From Beroe forskalii (taxonomy: Eukaryota > Ctenophora > Nuda > Beroida > Beroidae): a stretch of DNA of 64,000 nucleotides. The position numbers and the translations under genes are program-made. Where the stretch lies: positions 124,001 to 188,000 of the forward strand of contig WFMF01000340.1 in the NCBI GenBank assembly GCA_011033025.1, given 5' to 3'. Position 1 is the stretch's first letter, and every line of letters starts with the position of its first letter. Shown here one piece after another: positions 1 through 12,000 of this stretch. The notes beneath the pieces were generated by a model, which saw only the letters and a program-made list of their open reading frames with translations, was not told where the DNA came from and ran no database searches.

Positions 1-1
1 A

Positions 2-142
2 TCATTAAGGACTGAAAGTGACTATTTCCTGCTGGATGTTCCGAAGGTTCCACAACTCAATAGGACTGAAAGAGCTTTTAGTTTTGCTGCTCCCATTGTG
101 TGGAATAGATGCCATATAGTCTCAGAACATGTGAAAATGTAG
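2..142 (+). pseudogene. C-terminal remnant of a non-LTR reverse transcriptase
   Basis: The window opens inside an open frame that ends at a TAG at 140-142. It reads LRTESDYFLLDVP, then RTERAFSFAAPIVWN. The pattern of RAFS-AAP-WN close to the C terminus is typical of the extreme C-terminal region of CR1/L2/Jockey-like non-LTR reverse transcriptases. Nothing upstream is visible because the window starts here, so the element may be longer. The next 60 bp are AT-rich and show no tail repeat. Confidence 0.6.
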
Positions 143-928
143 ATGTCTTTAAGAAAAGCTTAAGACACATTATTTTGATATTGCCTTTGGATCCGTTTGA
201 ATATGATTAAGAAGTAATTGACTAAAACATTTAAGAGTTGCTTTAGATGACTGGATTCTGTTTAAACACCCTGCGCACGTGGGGTGGACACCTTTGCTAG
301 TACTTTGTGCGCAGGTAGCGACGAGTCGCCAATTAGAACAACGTTCCTGTTCGAAAAACGACAAAAGGGTCAGAAATTTCTCTTAAAACTTGCATGAATC
401 AATAGAGGAAAGTCTCAGCTATCCAGAGATATAAGGATCATCTGGAACTCCAATCACAACGTTCGCAATGTCTCATTGTACAAATGTTGAAAACGTCGGG
501 TTCCATTGCTGATTGATTGACAGGCTTGTGAGGCCTAATTCAAAAAAGATGGACTTGGTTTTGTCCTACCATCGAATATATCATTGTCTTATCAGTTACT
601 TTGTGCTACATTGTCATTGTTCATTCCACAATGTATGCAAAAAGGAATTTTCAGTGCAATCTGTCTTGGAAATGGAACATGAAAAGGAGATTTCCCTTCG
701 AAGGATTGTTAAAATTACTAAGCTTGGAGACCTGGGGAGGGGAAAAATTTCTTCAAGAATCAAGACATCAATCTGCAAGACTTCTCTCCAAATCTGCACT
801 TGAACATCAATGCGATTTAAAAGTTTCTATTATATCACCACAAATATTTCGCTCCCCTAAACTAGTTAGTTTCATGATTTCCAGCCATTTGGTGGAGAGT
901 CACATGACAATGCCATTGTAAAACAATG
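143..928. other. No gene recognised
   Basis: This is AT-rich sequence. The longest open frame (513-803, plus) has no recognisable motif and is matched by overlapping frames on the other strand, so I do not call it coding. Confidence 0.5.
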
Positions 929-2452
929 CTGAATAATAATAATAATAATAATAAAAGGGTAATGGTATTTAACCATCACAATTAACATAAACAATATATA
1001 AATAACAATGGTAACTTTCTTACGCACCATTTAACTCAGGTGCCCATTAAACATAATTTAAAAATCATTCATAAATATCTAATAAATAAAATAAGGTGAT
1101 AAATGATCAACTGTGATAAATAAGTTACTGTGATAATGTGGTTTACTTGTTAATAGTTTAATAAGTTAGATTTATGAAACCGACATGAAAAATAAAATGT
1201 AAGAATTATCTGATTAAAAATACCAACATACTGGCACCAATTCAACAGCAAAAACAACAAAGTTTAAATATAAAAACGTATTGGAATTAAGAATAAATGT
1301 TGATTCCTTTCTTCTTGGCTATGAAAGGGTTATCTCTCAAAAAATCATTGAACTTTAACTTATTTTCTGAATAGTTGCAACCTTCAATCTTCTCAAGTAC
1401 AACTGATGATACATACCAAAAATTACCAGGGTTAAACAATTTAGCATTATTTTTATAGTGTTCTAGAGACCCTTTAAACATGTCAACATTTGATGCTTCC
1501 CTTACATATTTAGGTAAATCATTCCAGTAAGGTCTAACTCTTTCTGAAATAAAGCTATCATTAACCTTAGCAACTTCCTTCGACAATGAATTACAAAGTT
1601 TTTTATGTGTTAAAAGATTTCTTCTACTTCTACCCATTTTAAACAAATGTTGGCCATAGTCAACTTTTTATCATTCAAAATCTTAAATGTTTCTATTAGA
1701 TCACCCCTAATTCTTCTTTCAGCTAGTGGTAAGTTGTAGCCTGTCTAACCGCTCACTGTAAGGAAGAGTGCCTATGCCATTGATTAACCTGGTGAAACGA
1801 CGCTGGACCCCTTCCAGCTCCAAGATGGTAGCCCAATTCCCATGGCGAGCAGCAGGACACCAAAGCTGAACACAGTACTCAAGCTTTGGCCTAACAAGAG
1901 CTTTGTAGATACTTAACATAACATCAATACTTTTTAGAGATAACATTTCTACTTATCCATGCTATTGTTCTATTAGCATCTTTGATACATTTATTAATAT
2001 TCAGGTCCCATTTCAATGTATCATTCATAATTACACCTAAGTCTGTCTCTGAACAGGACTCATTAAGAACTCTACCATTTAAAAAATATTCATTCTTTGG
2101 ATTATCATTCATATCTATATGCATAACCTTGCATTTATCTAAATTGAATTTTAACAACCAAGTTTCCTCCCAAATTTCAAGTGATCTTAAGTCAATAGTA
2201 TTATCATGGTAATTTGCTGCATTAACAATAATCTTGAGGTCATCAGCAAAGATTTTAGAAACATTTTTAATCCCACTTGGCAAATCGTTAATATAAAGAA
2301 CAAATAACAGTGGTCCTAAGACAGATCCTTGAGGAACACCTGATTTAACATCCTTGGAATCAGATTTTACACCTCTAACGACAGTTCTCATTTTTCTATT
2401 AGACAAGAAATCCTGAATTATGGCTAATGTTTTACCACAAATACCAAAATTG
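929..2452 (-). mobile_element. 5'-truncated non-LTR retrotransposon, 3' half of reverse transcriptase
   Basis: Reading on the minus strand, the coding remnant starts near 2452 and contains the reverse transcriptase block SGVPQGSVLGPLLFVLYIND, then the FADDLKI catalytic motif (the YADD equivalent) and LDKCKVMHID. After a frameshift near 1935 it continues as IYKALVRPKLEYC-QLWCP and, further on, SFISERVRPYWNDLPKYVREA. This order (palm motifs, thumb, C-terminal WN-LP block) is that of CR1/L2/Jockey-like elements. At least three frameshifts and a stop show it is dead. The endonuclease and the first part of the RT are missing, as expected from 5' truncation. The 3' end is marked by a TTA/TAA trinucleotide run at about 930-955, like the microsatellite tails of such elements. 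No flanking duplication could be assigned. Confidence 0.8.
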
Positions 2453-2664
2453 TCTCAAAACAATGACCAGTAAAACAATGACCAGTTACCATGGCACATA
2501 TATACCACTTAGCTTTCCCTTGTGATGAAACATCAAATTGAATGGGGTACAATGATGTGGTGGGAGTATAAGTAAGTGGGACTATAAGTAAGTGTAAGTA
2601 ATGTCTGGAGATGAATAGAAAACAATAGTGCTGAAACAAGTCAACTGATCAACTGGTCCTTATA

Positions 2665-3465
2665 GCCTACATTTGCTAAACACGTATATACCCCTGTCTG
2701 CGTTGCGCGGCACGCATACGCACACCTATGCAGGCTTAGGAAAGCCTACATAAGAATGCAAGCAAGAGAATATAATTATAATGAAAGCTCAAACTATCAG
2801 AAAGTCTCAGTACTACCATCGTAGATAACCCGCAGCCCTTAAACTTTGCACATGCACACATTAATTCCAACAGGCAGTTGAAAATGAACTTATAATTTGG
2901 GGCAACAACTGTGAATTATGTCTGAATCTTAAAAAATTATGCAAAATTGGTCGTGTAAACAGTAAATTTCCGCGCGGCGCATGCGTGATATCATGTAATG
3001 TTTTCAACAACGATATGAGTTCACTTGATTATATCTAATCACTTATTTCAAATAACCTCACCTCAAGCTCTGTCAAAAATGGTCTCCCCAGGACCTTGGT
3101 TCCGCGTCCGCACACGGTTTGCTAAACACCACCGCGTATACCCATTACCCCTGTTTGCATTACGTGGCGCGGGCGTGCTTCCCTACGTGTCCCGTATGGG
3201 AGCGCAAAGTGTGTATATATGCATACACAATACATTGCATACACACCTATGTGGGCTTAGGAAGCATACGGCGTGCGCGGCGACGTGCGGCAAGCGACAC
3301 CCCTGGTTGGGAGCAGTGAAAATACATCAATCTAGATGCTTACGCGCGCGCGGCCTTTTACTGTATGGTAAAATTGCTAAACACGTATACCCTTGTTATC
3401 GTCGCGCGCGCGCGGCCGCGCGCACACACAGTACACACACACCTCTGCGGGCTAAGGAATTGCCC
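2665..3465 (+). repeat. Cluster of a short CG-rich repeat (GCTAAACACGTATACCC ... GGGCTTAGGAA)
   Basis: Three successive copies start with TTGCTAAACAC (2671, 3117, 3370), pass through alternating CG-rich DNA (for example CGCGCGCGCGGCCGCG near 3403-3420), and end with variants of CCTATGCGGGCTTAGGAA (2724, 3245, 3441). Related copies of the end motif occur at 21967-21989, 38482-38505 (reverse), 58497-58519 and 60331-60352. The last copy here sits exactly at the edge of the inverted UAP1 duplication. The 158-codon frame over this block reflects its composition and is not called as a gene. Confidence 0.6.
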
Positions 3466-6400
3466 AGTAACCCATTTGTGATTGAAAATTTGTTCGTATG
3501 ATGTTATCCTACCCTCGCGCGCGGCGCAACGTTCCACATTTGGACGTTACTTTGCAACCATCCAGTCAGAAGAAATAGATTGGAATAAGATTCTTTTTAA
3601 TTAAATTTACAAGTGCTTCATTCTGAAATTGTCGTTACTCTGTCTATTCAGTATATTATTTTATTTAATCTGATCTGTGTTGGATTAGATTTTATGCATT
3701 TTGTGGCATAAGAAAATTTGCCAATAGTCTTTTGATGTTCTTTTCATTATTTGAATTTAGATCAAATGCCATTCATATTTACTGATGTAACACCTACCTC
3801 ATGAACATGGTATTTTATGCTCCACATTGTGCTGTGTAAGTCTAGGTATTATGTCTGCAAAATGTCCTATCAAAAGTTAATAGTAGTAGAGTAAGTGATG
3901 TTTGTATACCATTCATTTTCATTTGTTAATATTCATTTTGTTTTAAATTGATATTATTGTTATTACTTGATATCAAGAAAAGTTTGATATTATTTTTTGA
4001 TTTAACTGTGCTTCTTTCAAAGTTTCAATATTCATTATGACCTGATTATCCAGTTTTTGTTTATCTATCAATTCTTTCATTATTCGCTTGCTAGCATTGT
4101 ATAATAAATAATCAATGTTCAGGTTGAAAATGACATGTAGCATATGTCGAAATATTCCTAAAATGACGGCTTTTTTATTTTGTTTTCAAGTTTATTTTAC
4201 TGCTCCGCTTCCTGCCCAATCTTTCATTTCCTTCTCTTTAGAGTAAGGTTAGAAATTGTGCCGTTTTTTGTAGATACTGTGCTTATAGAATACAGGGCAA
4301 GAAATTTATCATGATTAAACCTAACCTATAGTAGTTCAATTGAAAGAAATTAAATTGCAAAACTATTGAGGAACCTTCCTGGGATGGCCTTTTCTGAAAG
4401 TGATATGGCAGACCTACGGTCATCCTTGGCCTTGCATGGACAAGATCATCTACTAGCATTCTGGAATGAACTATCTGGTGCTCAAAAGAGGCATCTCTAT
4501 AAAGACATTAAATCTATAGACTTTGATAGTCACCTTGCTTGTTTTGACAGATGCATGCAAAAGGAATCCTCAATGCCAGGAGTAGAGGAGGACTTAAAGC
4601 CCCTTCCTTCTGATGCATTTGAAAGTGTCCTAGATTCAGATATAAACAATGAAAGATGGAAGAAATTGGGACTGAAGGAGATAAGTGATGGCAGGGTTGC
4701 TCTTCTCCTGATGGCTGGTGGCCAGGGCACTAGATTAGGTGTTAGCTACCCAAAAGGAATGTATAAAGTAGGCTTACAAAGTGGGAAGTCATTGTATCAG
4801 TTGCAAGCAGAGCGAGTTCGCCAGCAAGAAAAACTGGCTGCTGAGATGTATGGGACATCAAAAGCAATAAGATGGTATATCATGACCAGTGAGCATACTA
4901 AAAGTGGTACCACTGATTATTTCAAAGCTAATAACTGGTTTGGATTATGCAAAGAAAACATCATATTCTTTGAACAGGAAATGATTCCATGTATATTCTG
5001 GGTGGAAAATAATCATGGATAGTGACCATTCAATTGTTAGGCACCTGGTGGTAATGGTGATTTGTATAGAGCAATGGGTAATGAAGGAATACTGAAGGAC
5101 ATGCTAGATCATAATATAAGAAGTGTCCATTGCTATTGTGTAGATAATATACTTGTCAAAATACCTGATCCACTCTTCATTGGATGTTGCTTAGAAAGAA
5201 ATTCAGATTGTGGAGCTAAAGTTGTGAGTAAGTCACACCCTACTGAAGCTGTTGGTGTGATTTGCAAGAGCAATGGAAACTGGAAGGTTGTTGAATATAG
5301 TGAAATATCATCAGAAACTGCCCACATGACTGGTCCAAATGGCAAATTACTTTTCTCACAAGGGAATATTTGTAATCATTACTTCACAACAGATTTCCTT
5401 AGCCAAGTTATAAATGAAAATGAGAAAGAACTCATCCACCATAAGTTGTTAAGAAAAAGATCCCCACTATTTCTAGTTCAGGAGAAAAATTATCCCAGAA
5501 TCTATCAATGGCATCAAATGGAAAAGTTTGTGGGTTTGATGTATTCCAATTCTCAAAAAGTTTACAGTTCTTGAAGTTGCAAGGTATGATGAATTTTCCT
5601 CTGAAAATGGCCCTGGTGCAGATAAATGTTCACCAAAGACATGTCTTGAAGATTTGTCTAATTTGCATAAGCGTTGGATCAGAAATGTTAGTGGAAGCCT
5701 TGAAAATGAAAATGAAATACTTTGAAATATCACCACTTGGTGAGTGCTGATGGGAAAACCTTGAAGACATTGCTGCAAACAAAACAATCATACTGCCGCA
5801 GCACATTGATGTTCCAGTCAAAAATGGTTATCACAATGGTCATAGCAATGGATTGTATAGTAAGCTCTAAAAGTAAACTGTGATGCATCACATTGTAGTT
5901 GTCAGATATAATCCTCATACAGAATCCTGATGAGGTAATTTTTTTTAGAAGATAAAGTTCTAAATTATTATAGAAATGGTGTCATTAGATGTGATAACGC
6001 CACACTTTGGCATGACTGAGTAGCAGATTGCAAAGGTTTTAGAATGTATACCTATTAGATCCAGTGGCTAACAATAAACTTGTAAAGTTGTAAAGTAAAA
6101 CTTTTTCGAGGCAGATTCACGCTGAAGTATGTAACATTGCAACCTAGCTGTTTATTAAATATGCCACCAAATTTTGCCAATGTGTGATATTAGCAGACAG
6201 ATGAAACATGAATTATGAAAGTAATGAAGATTATATAGGTACTTGATTGATTTAACCAGACAAGCATTGTGATTATTCAACTGCCCATGACCTGGGTACT
6301 CATTTATGCTTTAGAACTCAATATACTGAGTAGGAACAATTCCTTCCTCTGCAGCTAACCTCTTAATGCATGGAGAGTTTGTGTTAGCTGGGCCTTACTG

Positions 6401-6533
6401 CAATTCTAATCTTGCTGATATTAATAAACAAAATGGACATTATCGTTTTTTGCTATAAGTTGCATATCATAGCATGTTGTTATGCTGGATTATGATACAA
6501 AAATATTATATTCTTCTAGAAGCGTTTGATATG
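3430..6533 (+). repeat. Inverted segmental duplication, arm A (contains UAP1 copy 1)
   Basis: This block is the reverse complement of about 35345-38505. Homology starts at the GGGCTAAGGAATTGCCCAG sequence (about 3447) and ends at GAAGCGTTTGATATGA near 6533. It covers about 0.9 kb upstream of UAP1, the gene, and about 0.65 kb downstream. Coding sequence is almost identical between arms. The flanks differ more: 4080-4240 is replaced by unrelated sequence, about 80 bp near 3500-3580 is unique to this arm, and arm B carries an extra 234-bp inverted-repeat element. Because non-transcribed flanks are shared, this is a DNA-level duplication, not a retrocopy. Confidence 0.85.
4384..5870 (+). pseudogene. 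UAP1: UAP1 copy 1, UDP-N-acetylglucosamine pyrophosphorylase, frame-disrupted
   Basis: This copy matches the intact gene at 37490-36000. The first 200 or so codons are open and include the LLLMAGGQGTRLG nucleotide-sugar pyrophosphorylase loop and YPKGMY. Relative to the intact copy it has three one-base deletions between about 4999 and 5045, which create an in-frame TAG at 5020-5022 and then restore the frame. A second cluster of small insertions and deletions lies at 5440-5760. Between the clusters (5060-5435) the frame is clean. The end still encodes LYSKL and a TAA. The indels mostly fall at homopolymers or doubled bases, and synonymous changes are scarce. It may therefore be a very young pseudogene, or a poorly sequenced second copy or haplotype. 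An AATAAA lies at 6072-6077. Confidence 0.85.
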
Positions 6534-7140
6534 AGAAACAACGTTTAATAGAGAAACAACGTTTAATAAATTTTTCGGCACTTTTAAAAAATCAAAAAAA
6601 AAATTTATTTAAATTTTAATGATAGGCTACCCTTCAGTGTAAAGATTTGTTTGACAAGATTACATTTTCATGTTCAGAAATGTCATATTGAGTTGGTGTG
6701 CTCAAATCAGCTAATTTTATAACAGACTGTTTTTGAATATCAATTTCAAGCCAAGTAGGTGATACCGCAAGGGTATACTATGCAGGAAGCCAGCTCTAGT
6801 AAGCAAAATACCCACTGCCAGCATATGGGCCGACGGACATTCCCTGTCTTTAACTTGAAAATGACCATTCCAAATGCAAACAGTAGCTACCATACCAACT
6901 CATACTGACTCCTACATTCTAGCGAAGAATTTGTGTTCATGTTTTGACTAGTAAAGTTTCTATAGATAATATTATTTTAGATGATTCATTTATCAATCTG
7001 TCTAGGGCACATCCAACCATTATCATTCTAAAACCTATTGATAGTCTGTTGGTTAATCAAATGGGCCTTTAGGCAATCTAATAAATTAAAGTGAAATGGA
7101 AAAATTTCATTAAATAAATCACATCGAAGGTATATAGCAT
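6534..7140. other. No gene recognised
   Basis: AT-rich non-coding sequence lies between the end of the UAP1 duplication and the inverted-repeat element at 7.1 kb. I see no long open frame, hairpin or tandem repeat. Confidence 0.5.
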
Positions 7141-7144
7141 TTTT

Positions 7145-8215
7145 TTTCAACATTTTCCCCGGTGATTTTATGTGATCAAATATGATTGTTGATGGCCATT
7201 AGATACTGCTCCAACCATCTTGAGGCCTCTATTCCCACGAAAAACGGTGACGCGGTGACACCAAAATGACACCCTGACACCCATTTCAAAACTTCTCCAA
7301 ATTTGTTCGGAATCACTTTTAAACCGTTCAGAAAGTCAAGGTAAGTCGCAAAAACATGATTTTGAATCAAAATAATCCGTTTTGTTTACCAAATATTCGA
7401 TCTTGACTTAGCCTGAAAATACAGTGTCACATCAGCTGAAAATCAAAAAAGGGCCATAACATTTTAAAACCATCAAAACAATCATAAATTTGGCCATCGG
7501 TAGTCATATTTGATCATATAAAATCACCAGAACATGTTGAAACACCCAGAAACACGCATTTCAATTTTGTCACATTTTGTTACAAGTGCCGGTAATTTGG
7601 CGGATACTCTCAGGTCATGAAAATGGTGACAAGTGCCATATCTCGACTTCTGCAATAGATAGCCACACCAAATTTGCAGGCATGTCAAATCTGTGGTAAC
7701 TAAAGATATAAAACAGCAAATATTCAAAATTACATTTTCAGGTCTTTTATGGCCCTTGATTTTCAGCTGATGTGACACTGTATTTTCAGGCTAAGTCAAG
7801 ATCGAAAATTTGGGTAAACAAAAACCGATTATTCCATTCAAAGTCATATTTTTTTGACTAAGTTTGACTTTCTGAACTGGGTTTAAAGTGATTCCGAACA
7901 GATTTGGAGAATTTTGAAATGGGTGTCATTTTGGTGTCACCGCGTCAGCCCGTTTTCTAGGAATAGAGGCCTCAAGATGGTTGGCAGTATTCTAATGTAT
8001 CCAGCAATCTATATTTGACTACATAAATCCTTGAACATGTTGAAACACCCAGAAACACGCATTTCAATTTTGTCACATTTTTGTTACAAGTTACGGTAAT
8101 TTGGCGGATACTCTCAGGTCATGAAATGGTGACAAGTGCCATATCTCTTGACTTCTGCAATGAATAGCCACACCAAATTTTGTAGGCATGTCAATTTCAT
8201 AGTAACTAGAAGATA
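7145..8215. mobile_element. Inverted-repeat (foldback-like) element with an internal direct duplication
   Basis: Two arms of about 300 bp are inverted copies: about 7148-7460 (through CCAACCATCTTGAGGCCTCT) and about 7745-8045 (AGAGGCCTCAAGATGGTTGG near 7965). A separate segment beginning GTTGAAACACCCAGAAACAC occurs at about 7535-7700 and again, in the same direction, at about 8038-8215, so part of the centre has been duplicated on the right. A shorter related piece (TTTTGTCACAAGTGCCGGTAATTC) is seen at 10551-10571. No transposase frame is present, so it would be non-autonomous. The class is unknown. Confidence 0.7.
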
Positions 8216-8640
8216 TAAATCGCCAGCTTTACAAAATAGTCGTTTTCGTCTAAAATGACCGATTTTTTCGTTTCGCTGTTTTCCGGCTATGTCAATATCG
8301 CAATATTACCTGACAAAAATCGAAAATTATGAGACAAAATAAAGGTCTTATGACTTTTGTGACCAATAAAACGGTTTTTCAAGTCATTTTCGAACAAATT
8401 TGAAATTTTTTGAAAATTTATTTTTTTGAGTCATCATGATGTCATTATGTCATCACTGTGTCATCTGATCTAAAATGATTCAGACAGTGTCATTTTAAAA
8501 ACTCGGATACGTGCTTGAAGAAAAAGAACCCCATGTCACGCACAATCCCAAATCTAACTGGAAGAAGTAAATCTCCTAAAAGCAACATCCAGGCAGAAAT
8601 AATGAATACCTGAGTCGTAAGGAAGAAAGGCAAGAAAACC
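8216..8640. other. No gene recognised
   Basis: AT-rich sequence with TGATGTCATTATGTCATCA-like runs around 8440-8460. No coding signal is seen. Confidence 0.4.
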
Positions 8641-9523
8641 ATCAGAATCAAATACTTCTTTTCGTTAAAAACGGGTTTTTAAAAAGGGGAAATTTCGATT
8701 CCTTTTCTTTAACCCTGCAAAAGGGAAATTTAAAGTGCCCCCAAAAGAAAGGGGAAAAATTTTCCAAAAAAATACCAAAAATTTTTTCGACCCAAAAAAA
8801 GACATCAATTTTCATGCCCCAGGTGGCCCAAGGAAATTTTAGCACCCCTTTTTGAAATTTAGTTTTTAAAAAAAGACATCATATCAAATTCAAATGAATT
8901 TTACCTTTTTTTTTAAACCCGATGGGGCCCCGCCAGAATTTCCATTTATGCAAAACAATTAGCAAATTTCCCCTACATTTAAATTTTCGTTCCCCCCAAG
9001 ATTCATTCCCCCTGTTCTTAAAGGGTCAGTTCATACACCCTTTACAAAAAAAAAAAAAAAAATTTCTGATCCGCCAATTTAAAGGGCCCGGGAAACCCCG
9101 ACTTCTCCCCCTCATCTGGAATTCCCTTTGGGGGTTAAAGAGACAAAAGGGGTGGAAATTTTCGAGGAATAAACTTATAAACAACCCAAAATGGGTTCAA
9201 AGGGAAAAACCCGGGTTTCTTGACCCCCCAACATCGAGTTATAACCCTAAAAAGGGTGGATTTAATGATGTGGTTTACCTCCCATTATTCAGGGTTTTAA
9301 AAGTTCCCTCAATCTGTTGGAAAAAAACTCAAAACATGGCATCGGGGGAAAATTTTTCCCGGATTAAAAAGGGGTTTCCCCAAAACCCAACCCAAACTGG
9401 TTTCCCGGTGGAAGGGGGTTTTTTACCCGCCCAACCTGTGGTGGGGGGGAGTCCCGGTGGTCCTTGGGCCCCTACTTTTCCTTTTTTAAAAAAACGACCT
9501 ACTTCCGACACTCAAAAATTGCA
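8640..9523. other. Stretch resembling low-quality base calls
   Basis: Runs of A, C, G and T are strongly over-represented here (AAAAAGGGGAAA, CCCCAAAAG, a run of 17 or so A residues near 9048-9064, GGGGGGG near 9445). Dinucleotide alternation is almost absent, unlike the DNA on either side. The pattern resembles the compressed, over-called tail of a Sanger read. The open frames here (for example 8922-9614) follow this composition and are not credible genes. Confidence 0.6.
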
Positions 9524-10440
9524 GGGACTATGTTTTGCAGACGACACCAAATTGATATCAAGGTGCTTGGCGGGAATGTACTGCAAAAAATACAGGAAGA
9601 TCTGTGTAGGGTAATACAATGGTCAACCATGAATAACATGGAGCTACATGAAGACAAATTCAACTGCTGAGCTATCCTCTTAACAGTTCCCTACCTTCTA
9701 AGGCACTACCTTTCTATCCGGAGAATGTAGAATACAAAACTCCCAAGGACACGTTATCGAAGTTATGGACACTGCTAAAGATTTGGGGTCCTTGTTTCAA
9801 GTGATAGATCGCCGCTTCATATTGAACAAACTGTTCAAGGAGCTAGGAAAATGTCCTCTTGGGTTCTAGCGCCTTCTGTGATCGTTCTCCCTCGTGATGC
9901 TCACTCTCTACAAGTCAATGGTCCGCTCCAGGCTTGAATACTGCTGTCCGGTTGGAACCCTACCAAGATAACTGACGTAAAGTAGAGAACATCCAACGCT
10001 GCTTCGTACGAGGTAACTGGACTCAAAGATTTGAGTTATTGGAGCCTCAAAGCTGAAACTTATGTCACTTCAACGCCGGGGAGAAAGATACCATCATTCA
10101 AGTTTAAGATAATCCAGCCACGCTCCCAAACGATGTCGAAATGCAGTTTAAGCACCATCCTCGGCCGGGATCAAGGCACTCATCCCTCAGATAAACACCA
10201 AAGCCCAACTATCTGTGCGTAGTGACTACGACAGTTCATTTGGTGTTAGAGCAGCTCAGCTTTGGAATATCTTTTGCCATCTGATGTCTCTCCAACTGAT
10301 CTCACTAGAAAGCTTCAAGATCGGTTTGGGCAAGTTCCTTGAGCAGTTCCGGATACACCTCCTGTTCCGGGGGTACACAGCTGTGAACAACAACTCATTG
10401 CTGAGCTGGAAGGAGACGCGCACGACGCAGATGTCCTGAG
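9524..10440 (+). mobile_element. Truncated second-family non-LTR retrotransposon, RT C-terminal half
   Basis: The stretch opens with LCFADDTKLIS (reverse transcriptase catalytic ADD block) at 9530-9560 and continues, with several frameshifts, through YKSMVRSRLEYC (about 9910-9945). It ends with YDSSFGVRAAQLWNIF, ESFKIGLGKFL and GYTAVNNNSLLSW (10215-10410), followed by a TGA at 10437-10439. This C-terminal signature differs from the elements at 1 kb and 20 kb, so it is a separate lineage. The 5' side merges into the low-quality stretch, so the true 5' limit is unknown. It is inactive. Confidence 0.7.
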
Positions 10441-10559
10441 CACGCCCAGTCAAACTAACCAAAACGTACCAAAACGTACGTACGTATCTAATCTGGTTGT
10501 TTGGAACCAACAAAACAGGTTAAATGACCCAAAAACACAACTTTCTATTTTGTCACAAG

Positions 10560-12000
10560 TGCCGGTAATTCGGGGGATTCATCTACTGTCGAGTAAGGCG
10601 CGCAAACCTCATCACGTAAAAAGGACCCCGCACGCTGTCACATTCTGGCTCGTACGCAGATTTTAGGAAATATCCGTGTTTTGAAAGGTCAACAACTGTG
10701 CGCGAAAAGATCGGGGAAATTGTGTGCTGACTGCCTGGGAGGCGGCTCCCTCTGCTAATCTCGTCCATCCCTCTGATGGCTTGCATCCTGCCCCATGAGA
10801 CTCATCCTCCGACTGCCCCTGGTGCATCCCAATCGGACTCACCCTGTCAACATCAATCATGGAAGTTACTAACCCTGAACACGAAAACTTAATTAAGAGA
10901 CTCAGACATCGTTGCTCACAAAATTTATAATTGGAAAAAAGCACCCAAACCCGGACACCACTCGACGGCAATCACTTGAGCCAACCGAGGCTACGTCTGG
11001 ACGTAGTCCCCTCGTGGGACAGCGCATGACGTGTCCAGTTTAGAGACGTCACTTATGGGGCCTTGGGGACTGCCCCTTTTTAAACCCAAAAAACCCAAAA
11101 AATTTTGGGGTTAAAGAAATTTTTTGGAGAACCAAACGGAAATTTTCCCACAAAAGGGAACTACTAAAAAAGGGTTTTTGGTTTGGGGCCGCCTTTTGAA
11201 GTTGGAAACCTTTTTCCTTAACGCTTGAAAAAGTTTCACAAGGGAACCCAAGTTTGAAACCCCCAGAAAACCTCCAAAAACGTTCCCGAAATCTTTCCCC
11301 CCCAATCGGTTGGGAAACCAAAAAACTTAAATCCCAAAAACCCCAACTTTTTTTTGCCAGTGCCTAGCGGGGTTCATTTGGGTGGAAGAAGGGGCGCGGG
11401 AAAATTTTCCACCCAAAAAAGGCCCCAAACCCCGGGGAATTCTCTCTAGAAATTTTAAAACCCGGTTTTTTGGGCAACCTTTGGGCCCAAAGGGGGGAAA
11501 TGTTCCGGGGACGGTTTGCAACCCCCATTCTGAGGGGAAGGGGAGACCCCCCGACCCCCCGGTGCCCCCTGGACCCCCGCCCAAAATCAACCAACCAAAC
11601 TTCCCAAAACTTAGAAAGGACTAAACTCCTTTTTGGCCAAAAAAAGGTTAAAAGGTTTCCAAAAACAACTTTTCCCAAGGGGACAAGGGGGAATTTGGGG
11701 TTTCACTACGGGTCGAGTTAAGGTGCAAAACTTCACCCCTAAAAAAGGACCCGAAACGCTGCTTTCAAAAAACCGGGCTGAAAGGGATTTTGGGGAAAAC
11801 CGTTTTGAAAAGGGGTCCTTTTGGCGGAAAATCGGGGAAATTGGGGGTTCCCTTGACCCCCCTTGGGAGGCCCCCTCAACCCCCCTTCCACCCTCTGTTT
11901 GTGTAACATTCCCTGGGGCCCCCAGGCCCAAACCCCCCGGACTGCCCCCCTTGGGGTAACCCCTTTGGGCCCCCAACCTTAACCGTAACCAGGTCACACT
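10560..12000. other. Two related segments, the second apparently a degraded reading of the first
   Basis: Sequence from 10588 (GTCGAGTAAGGCGCGCAAAC) to about 10760 aligns step by step with 11712 to about 11880 (GTCGAGTTAAGGTGCAAAAC). The second version has extra and missing bases at nearly every homopolymer and a large excess of CCCC, GGGG, AAAA and TTTT. The tract 11050-12000 as a whole has this composition. The overlapping open frames on both strands in this tract are not supported as genes. Confidence 0.55.

Noticed and set aside
3025..3501. 158-codon open frame
   Set aside because: It covers several copies of a CG-rich repeat and has no protein motif.
4384..5870. UAP1 copy 1 as a processed retrocopy
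   Set aside because: Non-coding flanks on both sides are duplicated too, there is no poly(A) tail, and the other copy is itself intronless.
8922..9614. 230-codon open frame
   Set aside because: It lies in the homopolymer-rich low-quality tract and runs into a retrotransposon fragment.
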